A stretch of 64,000 nucleotides of DNA, from NCBI RefSeq assembly GCF_963668165.1, contig NZ_OY764209.1, positions 2,108,001-2,172,000 on the forward strand, read 5' to 3'. Positions 36,301-44,410 of this stretch are shown here, one piece after another; the stretch's first letter is position 1, and every line of letters starts with the position of its first letter. Under the pieces are notes generated by a model. The model saw nothing but the letters and a program-made list of their open reading frames with translations, was not told the origin of the DNA and ran no database searches. The DNA is from Marispirochaeta sp. Its GTDB lineage: Bacteria > Spirochaetota > Spirochaetia > JC444 > Marispirochaetaceae. Made by a program: the position numbers and the translations under genes.

Positions 36301-39300
36301 AAAGAATCCTGGCCCTGATGGACAAGTACGAGGATCTTCACGCGATTGACCGGGCAATGGATTTTTCCTGGGCTTCCGCCCAGCTGGAACTGCGGTCCCT
36401 CCGAATTCAGTCCGACGAGGCCCTCCGCTTTCAGCAGATTGCAAGCTACCTGCTGTTTCCGAATTCCCGGCTGCGCCCCCAGGAAAAACGACTTCAGGAA
36501 AACCGGAAAGGGCAGGCCGGATTGTGGCCCTACGGCATTTCCGGGGATGTCCCGATCATCCTGGTGAGCATTGCGGATATCCGGGATGTCGGATTAGTTG
36601 ACCAGATCCTGCGTGCCCAGGCGTACTGGCGTATTCACGGATTTATTACGGATCTGGTAATCCTCAATGAAGAGACGGAAGGCTATGAGCATCCGCTTCG
36701 CTCGCATCTTGAGGCTTTGACACGGGTACGCCCGTCCCGGGTGTTTTTGCTGCAACAGGATCAGCTGCCTCTGGAGGATCTGTCGCTCCTGATGGCGGCG
36801 GCCCGGGTGGTACTCGTAGCGGCCAGGGGGGCGCTTTCACAGCAAATAGGTTTTGTCGCGGAGCTTCCTCCTCTTGCACAACTCAGCGTCAAAAAAAGAC
36901 AGGATACGGATCCTTCCGCCCCCCTGCCTTTTATGGAGCTTCACTATTTCAACAGCCTGGGCGGGTTCACCGATGGCGGCCGGGAGTATGTAATCTATCT
37001 TGGTTCAGATAGTTCCACACCTGCTCCCTGGGTAAACGTCATGGCAAACCCGGGTTTTGGAACCCTCATAAGCGAGACGGGGGCCGGCTTTACCTGGTTT
37101 GGCAACAGTCAACGAAACCGTCTCACAGCCTGGTCCAATGATCCGGTAACTGATCCGGCCCCGGAGGTCATCTATATTAGGGATGAAGAGAGCGGAGATC
37201 TCTGGTCTCCTACCGCCTCCCCGATCCGTGAGAATCAGGCGTATCGGGCCAGGCATGGAGCAGGGTACTCCGTCTTTGAGCACAACAGCCACGGAATAGA
37301 ACAGGAGCTGACGCTCTTTGTACCGGTGAATGAAAAGGGAGGAGATCCGGTAAAACTGCAGCGGCTCAAACTGACTAACAGTACTCCCCGGACTCGTATA
37401 CTTTCGGTCACCCATTATTTGGAATGGACTCTCGGAGAAAATAGAGAGTCCTCCCTGATGCATATTGCCACATCCTGGGATAAGGAGCTGCATGCCCTCA
37501 CGGCCCGGAACCGCTATCACCCGGAATACGGCGATCGTGTATCCTTTACCTCCCTCACCCCGCCGGCAGTCTCCTATACCGGCGATCGTGCCCACTTTAT
37601 CGGAAGAAACCGGACCATCTCCCGGCCGGCAGCCATGGAGCGGATCAGCCTATCCTCCCGGACGGGATCCGCTCTGGATCCCTGTTCTGCACTCCAGACG
37701 GTACTTGAGCTGGCTCCAGGAGAAACGGCAGAAGTTATCTGCCTGACAGGACAGGCCGAATCATCCAAGCGGGCCCGGGAGCTTATCCTGTTGTACCGGG
37801 GTGCCGGAGCTTTTGAGAGTGCCCTCGATGAGACGAAGGTGTGGTGGGACGGAATATTGGGCAGCATTGAAGTCGAGACTCCTGAATACTCAACCAACTT
37901 TCTGATTAACCGGTGGCTTCTGTATCAGAGTCTGAGCTGCCGCATGTGGGGCAGGTCCGCATCTTATCAGTCAGGCGGAGCCTTCGGATTCCGTGACCAG
38001 CTTCAGGACGCGATGGCTTTTGTCTACACCCGGCCGGAGATCGCCCGGGAACAGATTCTACTGGCAGCAAGCCGGCAGTTCCTTGAAGGGGATGTCCAGC
38101 ACTGGTGGCATCCGCCGGGCGGAGCGGGAATACGGTCGCGCATCTCCGACGACCTGCTCTGGCTTCCCCATGTAACGGCCCACTATGTCCGGACCACAGG
38201 GGACTCGGGAATACTTGAGGAGAACGTGCCCTTTTTGAAGGCGCCGCTCCTTGAAGCGGACCAGCATGAACTCTTTTCCATCCCTGAGACAAGCTCCGAC
38301 CATGCTTCGCTTTTTGAGCATTGTCTCCGGGCGGTGGAACGAGGACTTACCTCCGGTCCCCACGGTCTACCGCTGATCGGAACGGGGGATTGGAACGACG
38401 GTATGAATCTTGTCGGCGCAGAGGGAAAGGGAGAGAGCGTGTGGCTCGGATGGTTTCTGGCTGATGTCCTGAAAGGTATGGAAATGCTCGCTGAGATTCG
38501 GGGAGATTCCCAGCTCCAGGGGGATCTCTCTAAGAAGAGAGCCGTGTTGGTACAATCCATAGAAGAGGCGGCATGGGACGGAAACTGGTATCTGCGGGCC
38601 TTCTTTGATGACGGCAGCCCCATCGGTTCTTCCGAGAATACCGAAGCACGCATCGATTCCCTTCCCCAGTCCTGGGCGCGCTTAAGCGGAGCAGGGGATG
38701 AAGAGCGGACGGCCAAGGCGCTGGAATCAGCCTGGCAACGGCTCGTTCGTGCAGAAGACGCACTGGTGCTGTTGTTTGAGCCCCCCTTCGACAGGATTCA
38801 ACCTTCGCCTGGGTACATAAAAGGGTATCCGCCCGGGGTCCGCGAAAACGGCGGACAGTATACGCATGCTTCTGTCTGGCTCGCTATGGCTTTTGCGCGG
38901 GGAGGGGACGGCGACAAGGCGGCAGAGATACTGAGACTGCTGAATCCGATCGAGCAGACCGGGAATCCCGCAGCGTTACAGCGATATCGTGTTGAACCCT
39001 ATGTTGTTGCGGCGGATGTCTACCGGCTTCCAGGCTGCACAGGTCGAGGCGGCTGGTCATGGTACACAGGGTCAGCGGCATGGATGTACCGGACCTGGAT
39101 TGAAGAGGTGCTGGGGATGAAGATACGGGGGAACACGCTGCGAATAGATCCGGTACTGCCCGGCCGATGGAAGGGATTCTCCCTGCGATACCGCCATGGA
39201 GAGGCGGTCTATGAGATTCAGATAGACAATCCTGCCGGATGCGTTCGCGGAGTAGTGAAGGTTGAAATGGACGGGCAGCAAATACCGAAAGGGGTAATCG

Positions 39301-39377
39301 TTCTGGAACAAACTTCAGTAATCCACCGTGTTTATGTACGGATGGGCAAACAGAATCCGGATATCCCGCAGGCTTGA
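30360..39377 (+). CDS. ndvB: cyclic beta-1,2-glucan synthase (NdvB/ChvB family)
   Basis: 3005 residues, slightly longer than ChvB (about 2830). A long N-terminal region is followed by membrane helices at about 505-560. Next comes a GT84 glycosyltransferase domain with metal-binding ITLDSDTLMP (Asp about 722-724) and DLIEGAHVRVGF, then more helices at about 910-945 and 1028-1078. A glucoamylase-like domain begins near 1437 (FLYDTRKKIFPIGFHIADQR). Two GH94-type beta-sandwich regions lead to the C-terminal GH94 catalytic barrel with GTGDWNDGMN (Asp2680 likely general acid) and GGQYTHASVW. The enzyme initiates, elongates, trims and cyclises beta-1,2-glucan from UDP-glucose at the inner membrane; product goes to the periplasm in osmotic adaptation and host interaction. 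AAGGA precedes the ATG, inside the MITE target duplication. Uninterrupted despite its size. Confidence 0.93.
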   Translation: MKAAILAAYYLHQEDARKALRELKRKGIHRGVLIHKDFTGGTEISLLPLPSWFLSGGRRKLLADHSRWLRNEESVLLLRAPIASLRRPAKILRESGEISPVIFVLNPKRTGPVIETGERGMPLSPAELGERAQSLAKTDRVNADPPRSTQILSRLAQGLGWISKASLDLSEAVALGQRSTPVVEWILDNHYIIESNIRDVQQNLSRKFYRELPVLESNSCRGFPRIYGLAKELVSNTALRIDRDSILSFLQAYQSVATLSSAELWAIPQMIRIALIEGILTITAEGLAELRERETADFWAHRLIAADRHGSNHVFSIMAELTENYPAPGPSFVYQLVDHLYGEESSMALVHSWLGRIHHQTIEEINSREQERQTRVQIEAGNAFSSLRELERMDWKVVFERLSRVEQLLRLDPAGIYGRMDFATRDWYRRSLEQISRRSSKTEEEVARAAVDLACRAADEASADERRNHVGTFLIGERKDELYRLAGSREAVTDRLRRWATDYHTAVYLTGFLFFTIVFAAIFILFGLSSRSLYFRILFCGIALIPLSQLSIEVVNYLVMRLFPPRNLPKMDFKISGVPDCFRTLVVVPMMLTDEQTIDEQVQKLEIRYIANREDNLLFGLFTDFIDSDHQRTMQDEGLLNRVIAGLDALNQRCGCGRFFLLHRERAWSDSEQKYIGWERKRGKLEELNRLIDGSRPENSPKLVYLGNPDQLKTVRFIITLDSDTLMPSGTARRLIETLAHPLNFPRFDSEGRICAGSYSIIQPLVSPSLPSSSGSPFSRLFANVVGIDPYTSMISDVNQDLTGEGSYHGKGIYDVRAFSRILSGRFPDELLLSHDLIEGAHVRVGFAGDIELIDEFPQDYLTFASRLHRWIRGDWQITGWLLPRVPDSTGARAPNRLSWFNRWKILDNLRRSLIAPASLVLLSLAWAVSSGTAIAAAGIVGLQLIFNTLVKPLTMATTRGGFKGLSARKLYHDLLRAFAEASLIPFQSILVFNALALVGYRRFVSHKNLLEWTVGPGKRNSFLTHLPMQLGVMGIVSLCSGITGATLLFLAPGKLVFAAPWLVLWILLPLTGWLLNRRRSPKSHSTDLSEKDRTYLRKIARRSWRYYSQFICEETSWLPPDNYQVSHQDRLAMRTSPTNIGLWLLSAAAAHDFGYCTIDQVVHLLSKSMETISGLQRFEGHLLNWYDLQTLKPLEPRYVSMVDSGNLIGTLWALEQSLRRMIETPLLDKRLFEGLSDTVEVYEETVRRSDGLNEGGESSGLLRVCRLPASGIGEKLKLLRRMDGILGPDMDEDFSIPGSSAKADNWRREIRKQLSAWCALRDRYLRWIEILGEKTKSDISLPGEEASSETGTIAAIFDDLEQAPSLRSLSAGDVSCIRVLTAGRNLPELAAGPLAGWIDRILLAFEQGKWLAGEMIAVAERLIDDVHKLSESINMRFLYDTRKKIFPIGFHIADQRPDNAFYDLLASEARIGSFIAIARGDVPVEHWFAMGRPYNMIGRHRTLLSWTGTMFEYLMPQILFRSYNGSLLDKAYSEAVAVQVSYGRSRHVPWGISESAYSDLDNTRTYQYKAFGVPQLGLKRVLEEELVVAPYASLLALDIIPEKTIRNLRRLESLGLLQEYGFFDAIDFSRQRTRDGKRGVLVRTYMSHHIGMGFLSLSNFLHHGAVRYDFHRDPRVRAFEPLLHESIPTLSPRYMTARGQIPGVTYRTGEITPSVSSFDSPNTDTPRTQLLGNGRYSLMVTNSGGGYSQWKGIEITRWRSDPSLDSGGVLCYLHETDRDLLWSNTFHPAGGKTETYNASFALDRAVIRRIDDGIETMTEIAVSPEDDVEIRRLTLINQSHRIRRLELTSYIELSLAPHGADLQHPAFNKLFIQTEAIAGRQALIAWRRQRRDDEQDLFVAHRFSSERPDEAADAFRFETDRRTFIGRGKTLVNPDGVFLEPGGREGYVLDPIFSLRRTVVLKPGERRQVSLILGAAESRERILALMDKYEDLHAIDRAMDFSWASAQLELRSLRIQSDEALRFQQIASYLLFPNSRLRPQEKRLQENRKGQAGLWPYGISGDVPIILVSIADIRDVGLVDQILRAQAYWRIHGFITDLVILNEETEGYEHPLRSHLEALTRVRPSRVFLLQQDQLPLEDLSLLMAAARVVLVAARGALSQQIGFVAELPPLAQLSVKKRQDTDPSAPLPFMELHYFNSLGGFTDGGREYVIYLGSDSSTPAPWVNVMANPGFGTLISETGAGFTWFGNSQRNRLTAWSNDPVTDPAPEVIYIRDEESGDLWSPTASPIRENQAYRARHGAGYSVFEHNSHGIEQELTLFVPVNEKGGDPVKLQRLKLTNSTPRTRILSVTHYLEWTLGENRESSLMHIATSWDKELHALTARNRYHPEYGDRVSFTSLTPPAVSYTGDRAHFIGRNRTISRPAAMERISLSSRTGSALDPCSALQTVLELAPGETAEVICLTGQAESSKRARELILLYRGAGAFESALDETKVWWDGILGSIEVETPEYSTNFLINRWLLYQSLSCRMWGRSASYQSGGAFGFRDQLQDAMAFVYTRPEIAREQILLAASRQFLEGDVQHWWHPPGGAGIRSRISDDLLWLPHVTAHYVRTTGDSGILEENVPFLKAPLLEADQHELFSIPETSSDHASLFEHCLRAVERGLTSGPHGLPLIGTGDWNDGMNLVGAEGKGESVWLGWFLADVLKGMEMLAEIRGDSQLQGDLSKKRAVLVQSIEEAAWDGNWYLRAFFDDGSPIGSSENTEARIDSLPQSWARLSGAGDEERTAKALESAWQRLVRAEDALVLLFEPPFDRIQPSPGYIKGYPPGVRENGGQYTHASVWLAMAFARGGDGDKAAEILRLLNPIEQTGNPAALQRYRVEPYVVAADVYRLPGCTGRGGWSWYTGSAAWMYRTWIEEVLGMKIRGNTLRIDPVLPGRWKGFSLRYRHGEAVYEIQIDNPAGCVRGVVKVEMDGQQIPKGVIVLEQTSVIHRVYVRMGKQNPDIPQA

Positions 39378-39442
39378 ACATCCGTCGTAAGAAGGAGACA
39401 GGATTACGGTTATTTATTTACTTTTTTATAGTGTTTTTACCC

Positions 39443-39832
39443 TTATTTCAGATTTGCCAGAATCTCCCCATGGATGGTCTCGGATACCTTCCGATCCCCC
39501 ATGCCGATTCTGATGGCGACCTCAGTAGTTTCTGCAGTGACTTTTGTCAGGCTGATATTGAAATCCCTTCCGTCGGCCATGGTGCCCTTAAGCACTCCGG
39601 AGAAGGCATCATATTCTTTTCTATCAGCCTTCATGTCGAGACTCCGCACTGCCTGCAGGCTCGCATCCCAGGTTAGCTGCAGCGTTGCGTCATAGGTTGT
39701 CTTGAGGTTCCCGGACACATACGCGTATGTTCCGGCACCAACAGCTCCTCCGGCCAATAGAACACATCCTGTCATGGCAATCGTAAGAATAACCGTAATC
39801 AGCAGCACGTGTATTCCCCGTATTTTTTTCAT
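39443..39832 (-). CDS. DUF3568-type lipoprotein
   Basis: 129 residues from ATG 39832, which has a perfect AGGAGG upstream. The open frame further upstream is not supported. A signal peptide with lipobox (LTIAMTGCVLLAGGAVGAG) predicts lipid attachment at the Cys. The mature part (TTYDATLQLTWDASLQAV, MADGRDFNISLTKVTAETTE, VAIRIGMGDRKVSETIHGEI) matches DUF3568, small envelope lipoproteins of unknown role. It converges on the glucan synthase gene with 65 bases between stops. Confidence 0.8.
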   Translation of the reverse strand: MKKIRGIHVLLITVILTIAMTGCVLLAGGAVGAGTYAYVSGNLKTTYDATLQLTWDASLQAVRSLDMKADRKEYDAFSGVLKGTMADGRDFNISLTKVTAETTEVAIRIGMGDRKVSETIHGEILANLK

Positions 39833-39970
39833 ACTCTTCCTCCTTTTATGAACACTCTTTAAATGTATCAATCTCAAAAAACGATGTCTGTTCGGTTCCG
39901 CACAGAGGAAGAGGGTCCGGATAAAACGCAGCCTGGAGGGTTTGTTCGGGGTGAAGACGATTGATCGTGA

Positions 39971-39979
39971 GGGGGGGGG
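39971..39979. repeat. nine-G homopolymer upstream of vapBC
   Basis: An uninterrupted run of nine G in the spacer between the divergent DUF3568 and vapB genes, about 30 bases before the vapB -35 box. Runs of this length slip during replication and could change promoter spacing. Confidence 0.6.
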
Positions 39980-40006
39980 TACGAGGTGAGGGAAGAGAAT
40001 AAACAC

Positions 40007-40033
40007 TTGCTCATACCATGAAACAAGTATAAT
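40007..40033 (+). promoter_or_regulatory. vapBC promoter with overlapping inverted repeat
   Basis: TTGCTC (40007-40012) and TATAAT (40028-40033) with a short 15-base spacer. ACTTG (40005-40009) and CAAGT (40024-40028) form an inverted repeat across the core promoter, a likely autoregulatory operator. Bases 40017-40032 recur exactly at 43846-43861. Confidence 0.5.
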
Positions 40034-40054
40034 ATATAATATAAGGAGTTTACT

Positions 40055-40285
40055 ATGCCGCAGTTATCGCTTTATATTGACAAAACAACACTGCAAAAGA
40101 TTGAAACCGCCGCAAAACTGGAACATCTGTCCATCTCCAAATATGTTGTAAAAAAACTGAATGAATCAATGTTCAATGCGTGGCCGGAAAATTTTGAAAA
40201 CCTGTACGGGGCGATTGATGATGAGAGCTTCGGCGTTGAGAGAATGGCTGATTTTTCCACTGACACGGAACGGGAAGCTCTGTGA
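40055..40285 (+). CDS. VapB-like antitoxin
   Basis: 76 residues. The N-terminus MPQLSLYIDKTTLQKIETAA and SKYVVKKLNESM have the beta-strand plus two-helix pattern of ribbon-helix-helix DNA-binding antitoxins. The acidic C-terminal tail (YGAIDDESFGVERM) would wrap the toxin. AAGGAG precedes the ATG. Its TGA overlaps the toxin GTG (GTGA at 40282-40285), ensuring coupled synthesis. The complex should repress its own promoter through the overlapping inverted repeat. Confidence 0.82.
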   Translation: MPQLSLYIDKTTLQKIETAAKLEHLSISKYVVKKLNESMFNAWPENFENLYGAIDDESFGVERMADFSTDTEREAL

Positions 40286-40683
40286 AGTTCTATCTTGATA
40301 CAAATATCTGTATCTATTTTCTTAAGGGAATGTATAAGTCCGTAAGGACTCGATTGCTGGAGAAGCATCCTGATGAAATAAAGATATGCTCAATAGTAAA
40401 AGCTGAAATTTTGTATGCTGCGGGAAAAAGCATCAGGAAAGATGAAAATCTGAAAAAGATTGAAGAGTTTCTTTTGCCCTTTGAAATAGTACCCTTCGGT
40501 GACTCCGAGTCCGTAAGCTATGCGGGAATCAGATCAGACCTAGAAAAACGTGGAGAGATTATTGGTCCAAATGATCTGTTAATCGCTTCAACAGTTTTAG
40601 CCAATAACGGGATTCTGGTAACACATAATGTGAAAGAATTTTCGAGAGTGAGGGATCTGCGGATTGAGGATTGGGCGGGGTGA
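40282..40683 (+). CDS. vapC: VapC-like PIN-domain ribonuclease toxin
   Basis: 133 residues with the complete PIN-domain acidic set: Asp6 in FYLDTNICIYFLKG, Glu42 in KAEILYAA, Asp98 in GPNDLLIAS, and the final THNVKEFSRV motif. VapC toxins are Mg-dependent RNases that cut initiator tRNA or rRNA when not bound by VapB. Starts with GTG overlapping the antitoxin stop. Nothing suggests inactivation. The gene ends 18 bases before a convergent methyltransferase gene. Confidence 0.9.
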   Translation: MKFYLDTNICIYFLKGMYKSVRTRLLEKHPDEIKICSIVKAEILYAAGKSIRKDENLKKIEEFLLPFEIVPFGDSESVSYAGIRSDLEKRGEIIGPNDLLIASTVLANNGILVTHNVKEFSRVRDLRIEDWAG

Positions 40684-40701
40684 AGCGGGGGCCCTTTTCT
40701 C

Positions 40702-41331
40702 TCAATCTTGATATTTTTCCCCAACACAGGTAAGCCAGGTAATTGATCCCCGCCCCATACCGTCAGGATTGGAAGCGGTCCGGATGTTTCGAAAGCCTGC
40801 TTCCTCGAGCCGGCAGATCCATTCATCTTCAGAAATCAGAAGAAAAAATCGACCCACTGTATCATACCCGCTTTCTATAAGATCCGGACGGCTCAGGGGA
40901 ACGGAAAAGAGGAACCCCCCGCCTGGCTTCAGGAGTTTCCGGATAAGCTTGAATACCGGCGCGAGTTCTTTCTGTTGAAGATGCATAAGGCTGGCGACAG
41001 CATAGACCCCGTCGTAGCTCTCACCTGTGTTTAAATCTTCAGGCAGCTTGCCCGGGACATAACCTTCGAAGAGTCGATTTTCAAGCTCGGGATGGCGGCA
41101 GAGCGCTTCTTCCAACATCGGTCGGGACGGCTCGATACAGATGATATCGTAACCGCGGGAGTACATAAATGACGCTTCGCGTCCGGTGCCGCAGCCGATT
41201 TCCAGGAGCCGCGAAGCGGCGGGAAATGTCTTCTGTAGAGCCAGGTGCAGATCCGGGACTTCGGCCTGTTCGTAGCGGCGGGCAAGCTCTGCGGCATTCT
41301 TTTGATAGTAGGTGAGTGTGGAATTGTCCAT
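40702..41331 (-). CDS. class I SAM-dependent methyltransferase
   Basis: 209 residues from ATG 41331 (MDNSTLTYYQKNAAELARRY). SAM-binding motif I is LLEIGCGTGREASFM, motif II contains ICIEPSRPMLEEA, and SYDGVYAVASLMHLQQKEL and GGGFLFSVPLSRPDL complete a Methyltransf_25/11-type core. Substrate unknown. It starts six bases after the stop of the frameshifted helicase gene on the same strand, and this tight spacing suggests they were one operon. A modification role in a defence pair with the helicase is conceivable, but small-molecule methylation is equally possible. Confidence 0.82.
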   Translation of the reverse strand: MDNSTLTYYQKNAAELARRYEQAEVPDLHLALQKTFPAASRLLEIGCGTGREASFMYSRGYDIICIEPSRPMLEEALCRHPELENRLFEGYVPGKLPEDLNTGESYDGVYAVASLMHLQQKELAPVFKLIRKLLKPGGGFLFSVPLSRPDLIESGYDTVGRFFLLISEDEWICRLEEAGFRNIRTASNPDGMGRGSITWLTCVGEKYQD

Positions 41332-41336
41332 GAAAA

Positions 41337-43814
41337 TTACCTGATTATAACCTGTTTCTCTTTTCTGTAGAAATAGGTTTTCAACGCGTAGGTGATCCGG
41401 TCCCGCAGCAGCATCTTGAAATCCGGTTGATTCCACAAGCGATGGTTTACCCCGTCTTCTCCTTTCTTCAGGTAAAACTTCCCTTCCCCTGTATCCAGGC
41501 GGAAAAACTTATGTTCGTTGTCGGCCAGGTAGTTGAGAGGCATCTTTATTAGATGTGAACGGACTTTCGAAACCGGGTAATCATTCGGATTGGAACTGCG
41601 GGCCATCTCGGTGTAGTCAGCCAGGTAGCGTCGGTTCTGCAGATAGAATTTTTTAAAGTCTCTGGCAATCTCGTCTATACCCCAACCTTCAGCATCGGCC
41701 TCTTTTTCAACGAGTGAAGAGAGCACCGCCATCTTGTAGGACTTTGCGGGATTCAGCTCATTCTCGATGTGCTGTAGGAGAGCCTCACCGGCTCCTCCAA
41801 GAAGGAATTGTTCGGATTCGGTCAAGTCGCCGGCCGCCTCTTTTACGCGCAGCCAGTTTTTCCCCAGGTATCTGAAAAAAGGTTTGAGCTCATCCACAGC
41901 AGGATGATCGAAGAATTCCATCAGATTGAGGGGCTTGTCGATTTCCCTGCGTATCTGCCGGTAAATTTCCAGATAATAGTCTGCTTTTGTCCCAAGGATC
42001 TCGCGCAGTTTTCTACGCTGGATTTTCGTAACCTCCCTGTTTTGTCTACATAGCAGATGGAGGGGACTTTCGGCATCTCCGGAAGGTCGGAGAGATCGAT
42101 CTTCCGCGCCGAGCTTATGCCCCGTAAAGAGAGATACGGGATAAATGAGCTCCGGTAATTCCCGATAAAATCCAGGATGACGACGAAGTCCTTACCGTTG
42201 TGCCTGCGCAAGCCCCGTCCTATCTGCTGCTGGAATACGGTAAAGGATTCGGTGGGGCGCAGAAGAAGGATATGGGTGAGTTCCGGGATATCCACTCCTT
42301 CGGTGAATACATCGACGGAGAAGATGATCTCCAGGGGATCGTCCTCATTGATTAAGCGGGAGATGATACGGTTCCGTTCATCCTCCGGGGTGGTCCCGAG
42401 TACCACCGCGGAGGGGCTTCCGAGGGCCTCGAAACGCTCCCGCATGAACAGGGCGTGTCCGGTATTGACGCAGAACCCGAGGGCCTTGGACTTGACCTCG
42501 CCGGGAGGAAGAAACTTACGTAAGTTGTTGAGCACAAGCTGCGCCCGGGTATCGCTGGTAAGAAGTCGTTCCAGGTCATCGGTATTGTAGCTGGTGCCGC
42601 TCCATCGAATTGTTGAGTAATCGGCCTCATCATAAATAGCAAAATAATAGAAGGGGACCAGCAGCTCATTTTCTATGGCGTCAAACAGGCGTATCTCATG
42701 GGCGATGTTGTAGTCGCAGAGTTGCAGAATATCCCGACCGTCCATCCGCTCCGGTGTTGCGGTAAGTCCCAGAAGGAATTGCGGCGAAAAATGATCAAGA
42801 ACTTTCTGATAGGTTACCGCGCCTGCGTGGTGGAACTCGTCGATGACAATGTAGTCAAAATAATCGGGGGGAAATCCGGACAGGACTTCGTCTTTCGAGA
42901 GGGTGGATACCATGGCGAATACCGCGTTGATGCCGGGATCGGCCCTGCGCTCTTCCTTTGGGCTTTTGCCGCTGAGTAAGACTGGTTTGCAGATTGTTAC
43001 CCATAACGGTCCCGAGGCTTCTGCGGGCATTGTCGAGGATGTTTTCGCGGTGGGCAACAAAAAGGATGCGCTTGCAGCTGCTTCGGGCAAAGTCCATGGC
43101 GGCTAGGTAGGTCTTACCGCTGCCGGTAGCGGCGACTATCAGGGCTTTTGCGATCTGCTGTTCCCGGAATTCCTGGAGGCTTTCGAGGGCTTCCTTCTGG
43201 AAGGGGTTTGGCCGGACACTGGGGAGGCCCTGCCCGTATCTATATGTTTCGGAGTCCGCCGCCTGATCGAACCGTCCCCATGATGGGGTTCGGGCTTGCC
43301 TGGCCTGATACCCATTGTAGAAATTCTGCATCCGGAATAAAGCTTTCATCATCCCAGTAGCGCTGAACTCCTGTATTGCCTTCTGGAGGACTTCCCTTTC
43401 GCCCCGCAGGAGAATGTTCCACTCTTTATTACGGCTGAGTCCCAGACCGGTAAAGTTGGATGAACCGACAATGAGCACATTGTTCTTCTCGGAGCCTGAC
43501 GTAAGGAATATGTAGGATTTTACGTGAAAGGCGCCCCCGTTTTCTTGGTTGCAGTAAATTTTCAACTCGCTCGCGCGCTGCTGAAAGGACCGGATTACCT
43601 TCGGATCGTTGAAGTTTCCCATGGTGGAGGTAAGGATCTTTACCAGCTTTCCGGAGGCCACAGCTTCCTCGATCTGTCGCACCAGCATGTTGTGCAGGCC
43701 TGGGCCGATAAATGCGGAGATTATGATGCAGGTATCAGCTGCAGCAAGTTCGGATTTTATCACCTGAGCAAGTGTGGTTTCGGAAGAACTTACGATCAGT
43801 TCCCTTTCAGTCAT
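41337..43814 (-). pseudogene. PLD-like nuclease/DEAD helicase/DUF3427 protein with two frameshifts
   Basis: Read across two frameshifts this encodes about 825 residues. Part 1 (from ATG 43814) has a phospholipase D-like domain (FHVKSYIF, then IVGSSNFTGLGLSRNKEW) and the helicase P-loop VAATGSGKTYLAA. Part 2 carries Walker B VIDEFHHAG and motif VI QQIGRGLRRHNGKDF. Part 3 is the DUF3427-type C-terminus with KMPLNYLADNEHKFFRLD. Break 1, near 42976, needs removal of one base (NNLQTSL then LSGKSPKEER). Break 2, in the TTTT run 42040-42043, needs one added A on the coding strand (YVDKNREVTKIQ then RRKLREILG). Intact homologues are ATP-dependent DNA or RNA helicases of unclear function, often in defence islands. 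Two independent indels suggest inactivation, or low sequence quality. Confidence 0.85.
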
Positions 43815-43845
43815 GGTATTCGGTTATGCGAACTTTAAGGAAAAA

Positions 43846-43861
43846 CATGAAACAAGTATAA
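43846..43861 (+). repeat. second copy of a 16-bp promoter sequence shared with vapBC
   Basis: CATGAAACAAGTATAA here is identical to 40017-40032 upstream of vapB. Both copies are followed shortly by a ribosome site and a short ORF leading into a toxin-antitoxin pair. Confidence 0.65.
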
Positions 43862-43874
43862 ACGGAGATTGCTG

Positions 43875-43991
43875 ATGCGTGAAGGATTTATAACCCATTC
43901 ACCCCCCCCATCAAACTCCTCGTTCTCCGTATTCTCGCGAGAATCGCCAGATCGATCCAGCAGCCCCCTTTACCGCAGGCGGCCAATATGA
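43875..43991 (+). CDS. 38-codon leader ORF before the MNT gene
   Basis: ATG 43875 has CGGAG seven bases upstream. The frame reads MREGFITHSPPPSNSSFSVF and SRESPDRSSSPLYRRRPI, and ends in TGA 43989-43991, which overlaps the MNT start as ATGA. An eight-C run at 43902-43909 lies inside it. Probably a leader that couples translation to MNT, possibly slippage-prone. Protein function not claimed. Confidence 0.4.
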   Translation: MREGFITHSPPPSNSSFSVFSRESPDRSSSPLYRRRPI

Positions 43992-44410
43992 TGTATACTA
44001 TGCCTGTGAAGAGGAAAGCGGCAGAGATTAATCCGGAAGTCCGGGAGCAAACCTTTTCTGTTCAGAAAGCGGCTGACAGGATACGTCGGATTCGGCAAGG
44101 CCAGGATCTGAAGCTGAAGGAACGACGGCAGCGGGCTCAAGAATCGGGTCGAAAGATCGCTGTAGAGCTTGGTGCTGCCGACCCCGGCCTCGAGAAGGTC
44201 ATCGGTTTTGGATCCACTTACGAGACCTGGCGCAAGTACCGTGAGGATTCGGACATCGATCTTGCCCTTATCGGCGGAGACTGGTTCAAGCTCATGCGTC
44301 ATGTCCCGGAAGGGGAGTTCCAAGTCTCTCTGGTGGAACTGATGCAGCAAAACCCTGAGTTTATCTCTTATGTACTTGAACACGGAGAGGTATTGTATGA
44401 AAAACAGTGA
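43988..44410 (+). CDS. MNT-type nucleotidyltransferase antitoxin
   Basis: 140 residues. The polymerase-beta-like nucleotidyltransferase signature is complete: GFGSTYETWRKYREDSDIDL, with Gly75-Ser76 and the metal-binding Asp89/Asp91. In known MntA/HepT modules this enzyme AMPylates the HEPN toxin to silence it. Start at 43988 is supported by the ATGA overlap with the leader ORF; ATG 44000 is an alternative. The 3' end overlaps the HEPN gene by 14 bases. The N-terminal ~60 residues are long, basic and helical (RIRRIRQGQDLKLKERRQRA), more than a minimal MNT needs. Confidence 0.85.
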   Translation: MMYTMPVKRKAAEINPEVREQTFSVQKAADRIRRIRQGQDLKLKERRQRAQESGRKIAVELGAADPGLEKVIGFGSTYETWRKYREDSDIDLALIGGDWFKLMRHVPEGEFQVSLVELMQQNPEFISYVLEHGEVLYEKQ

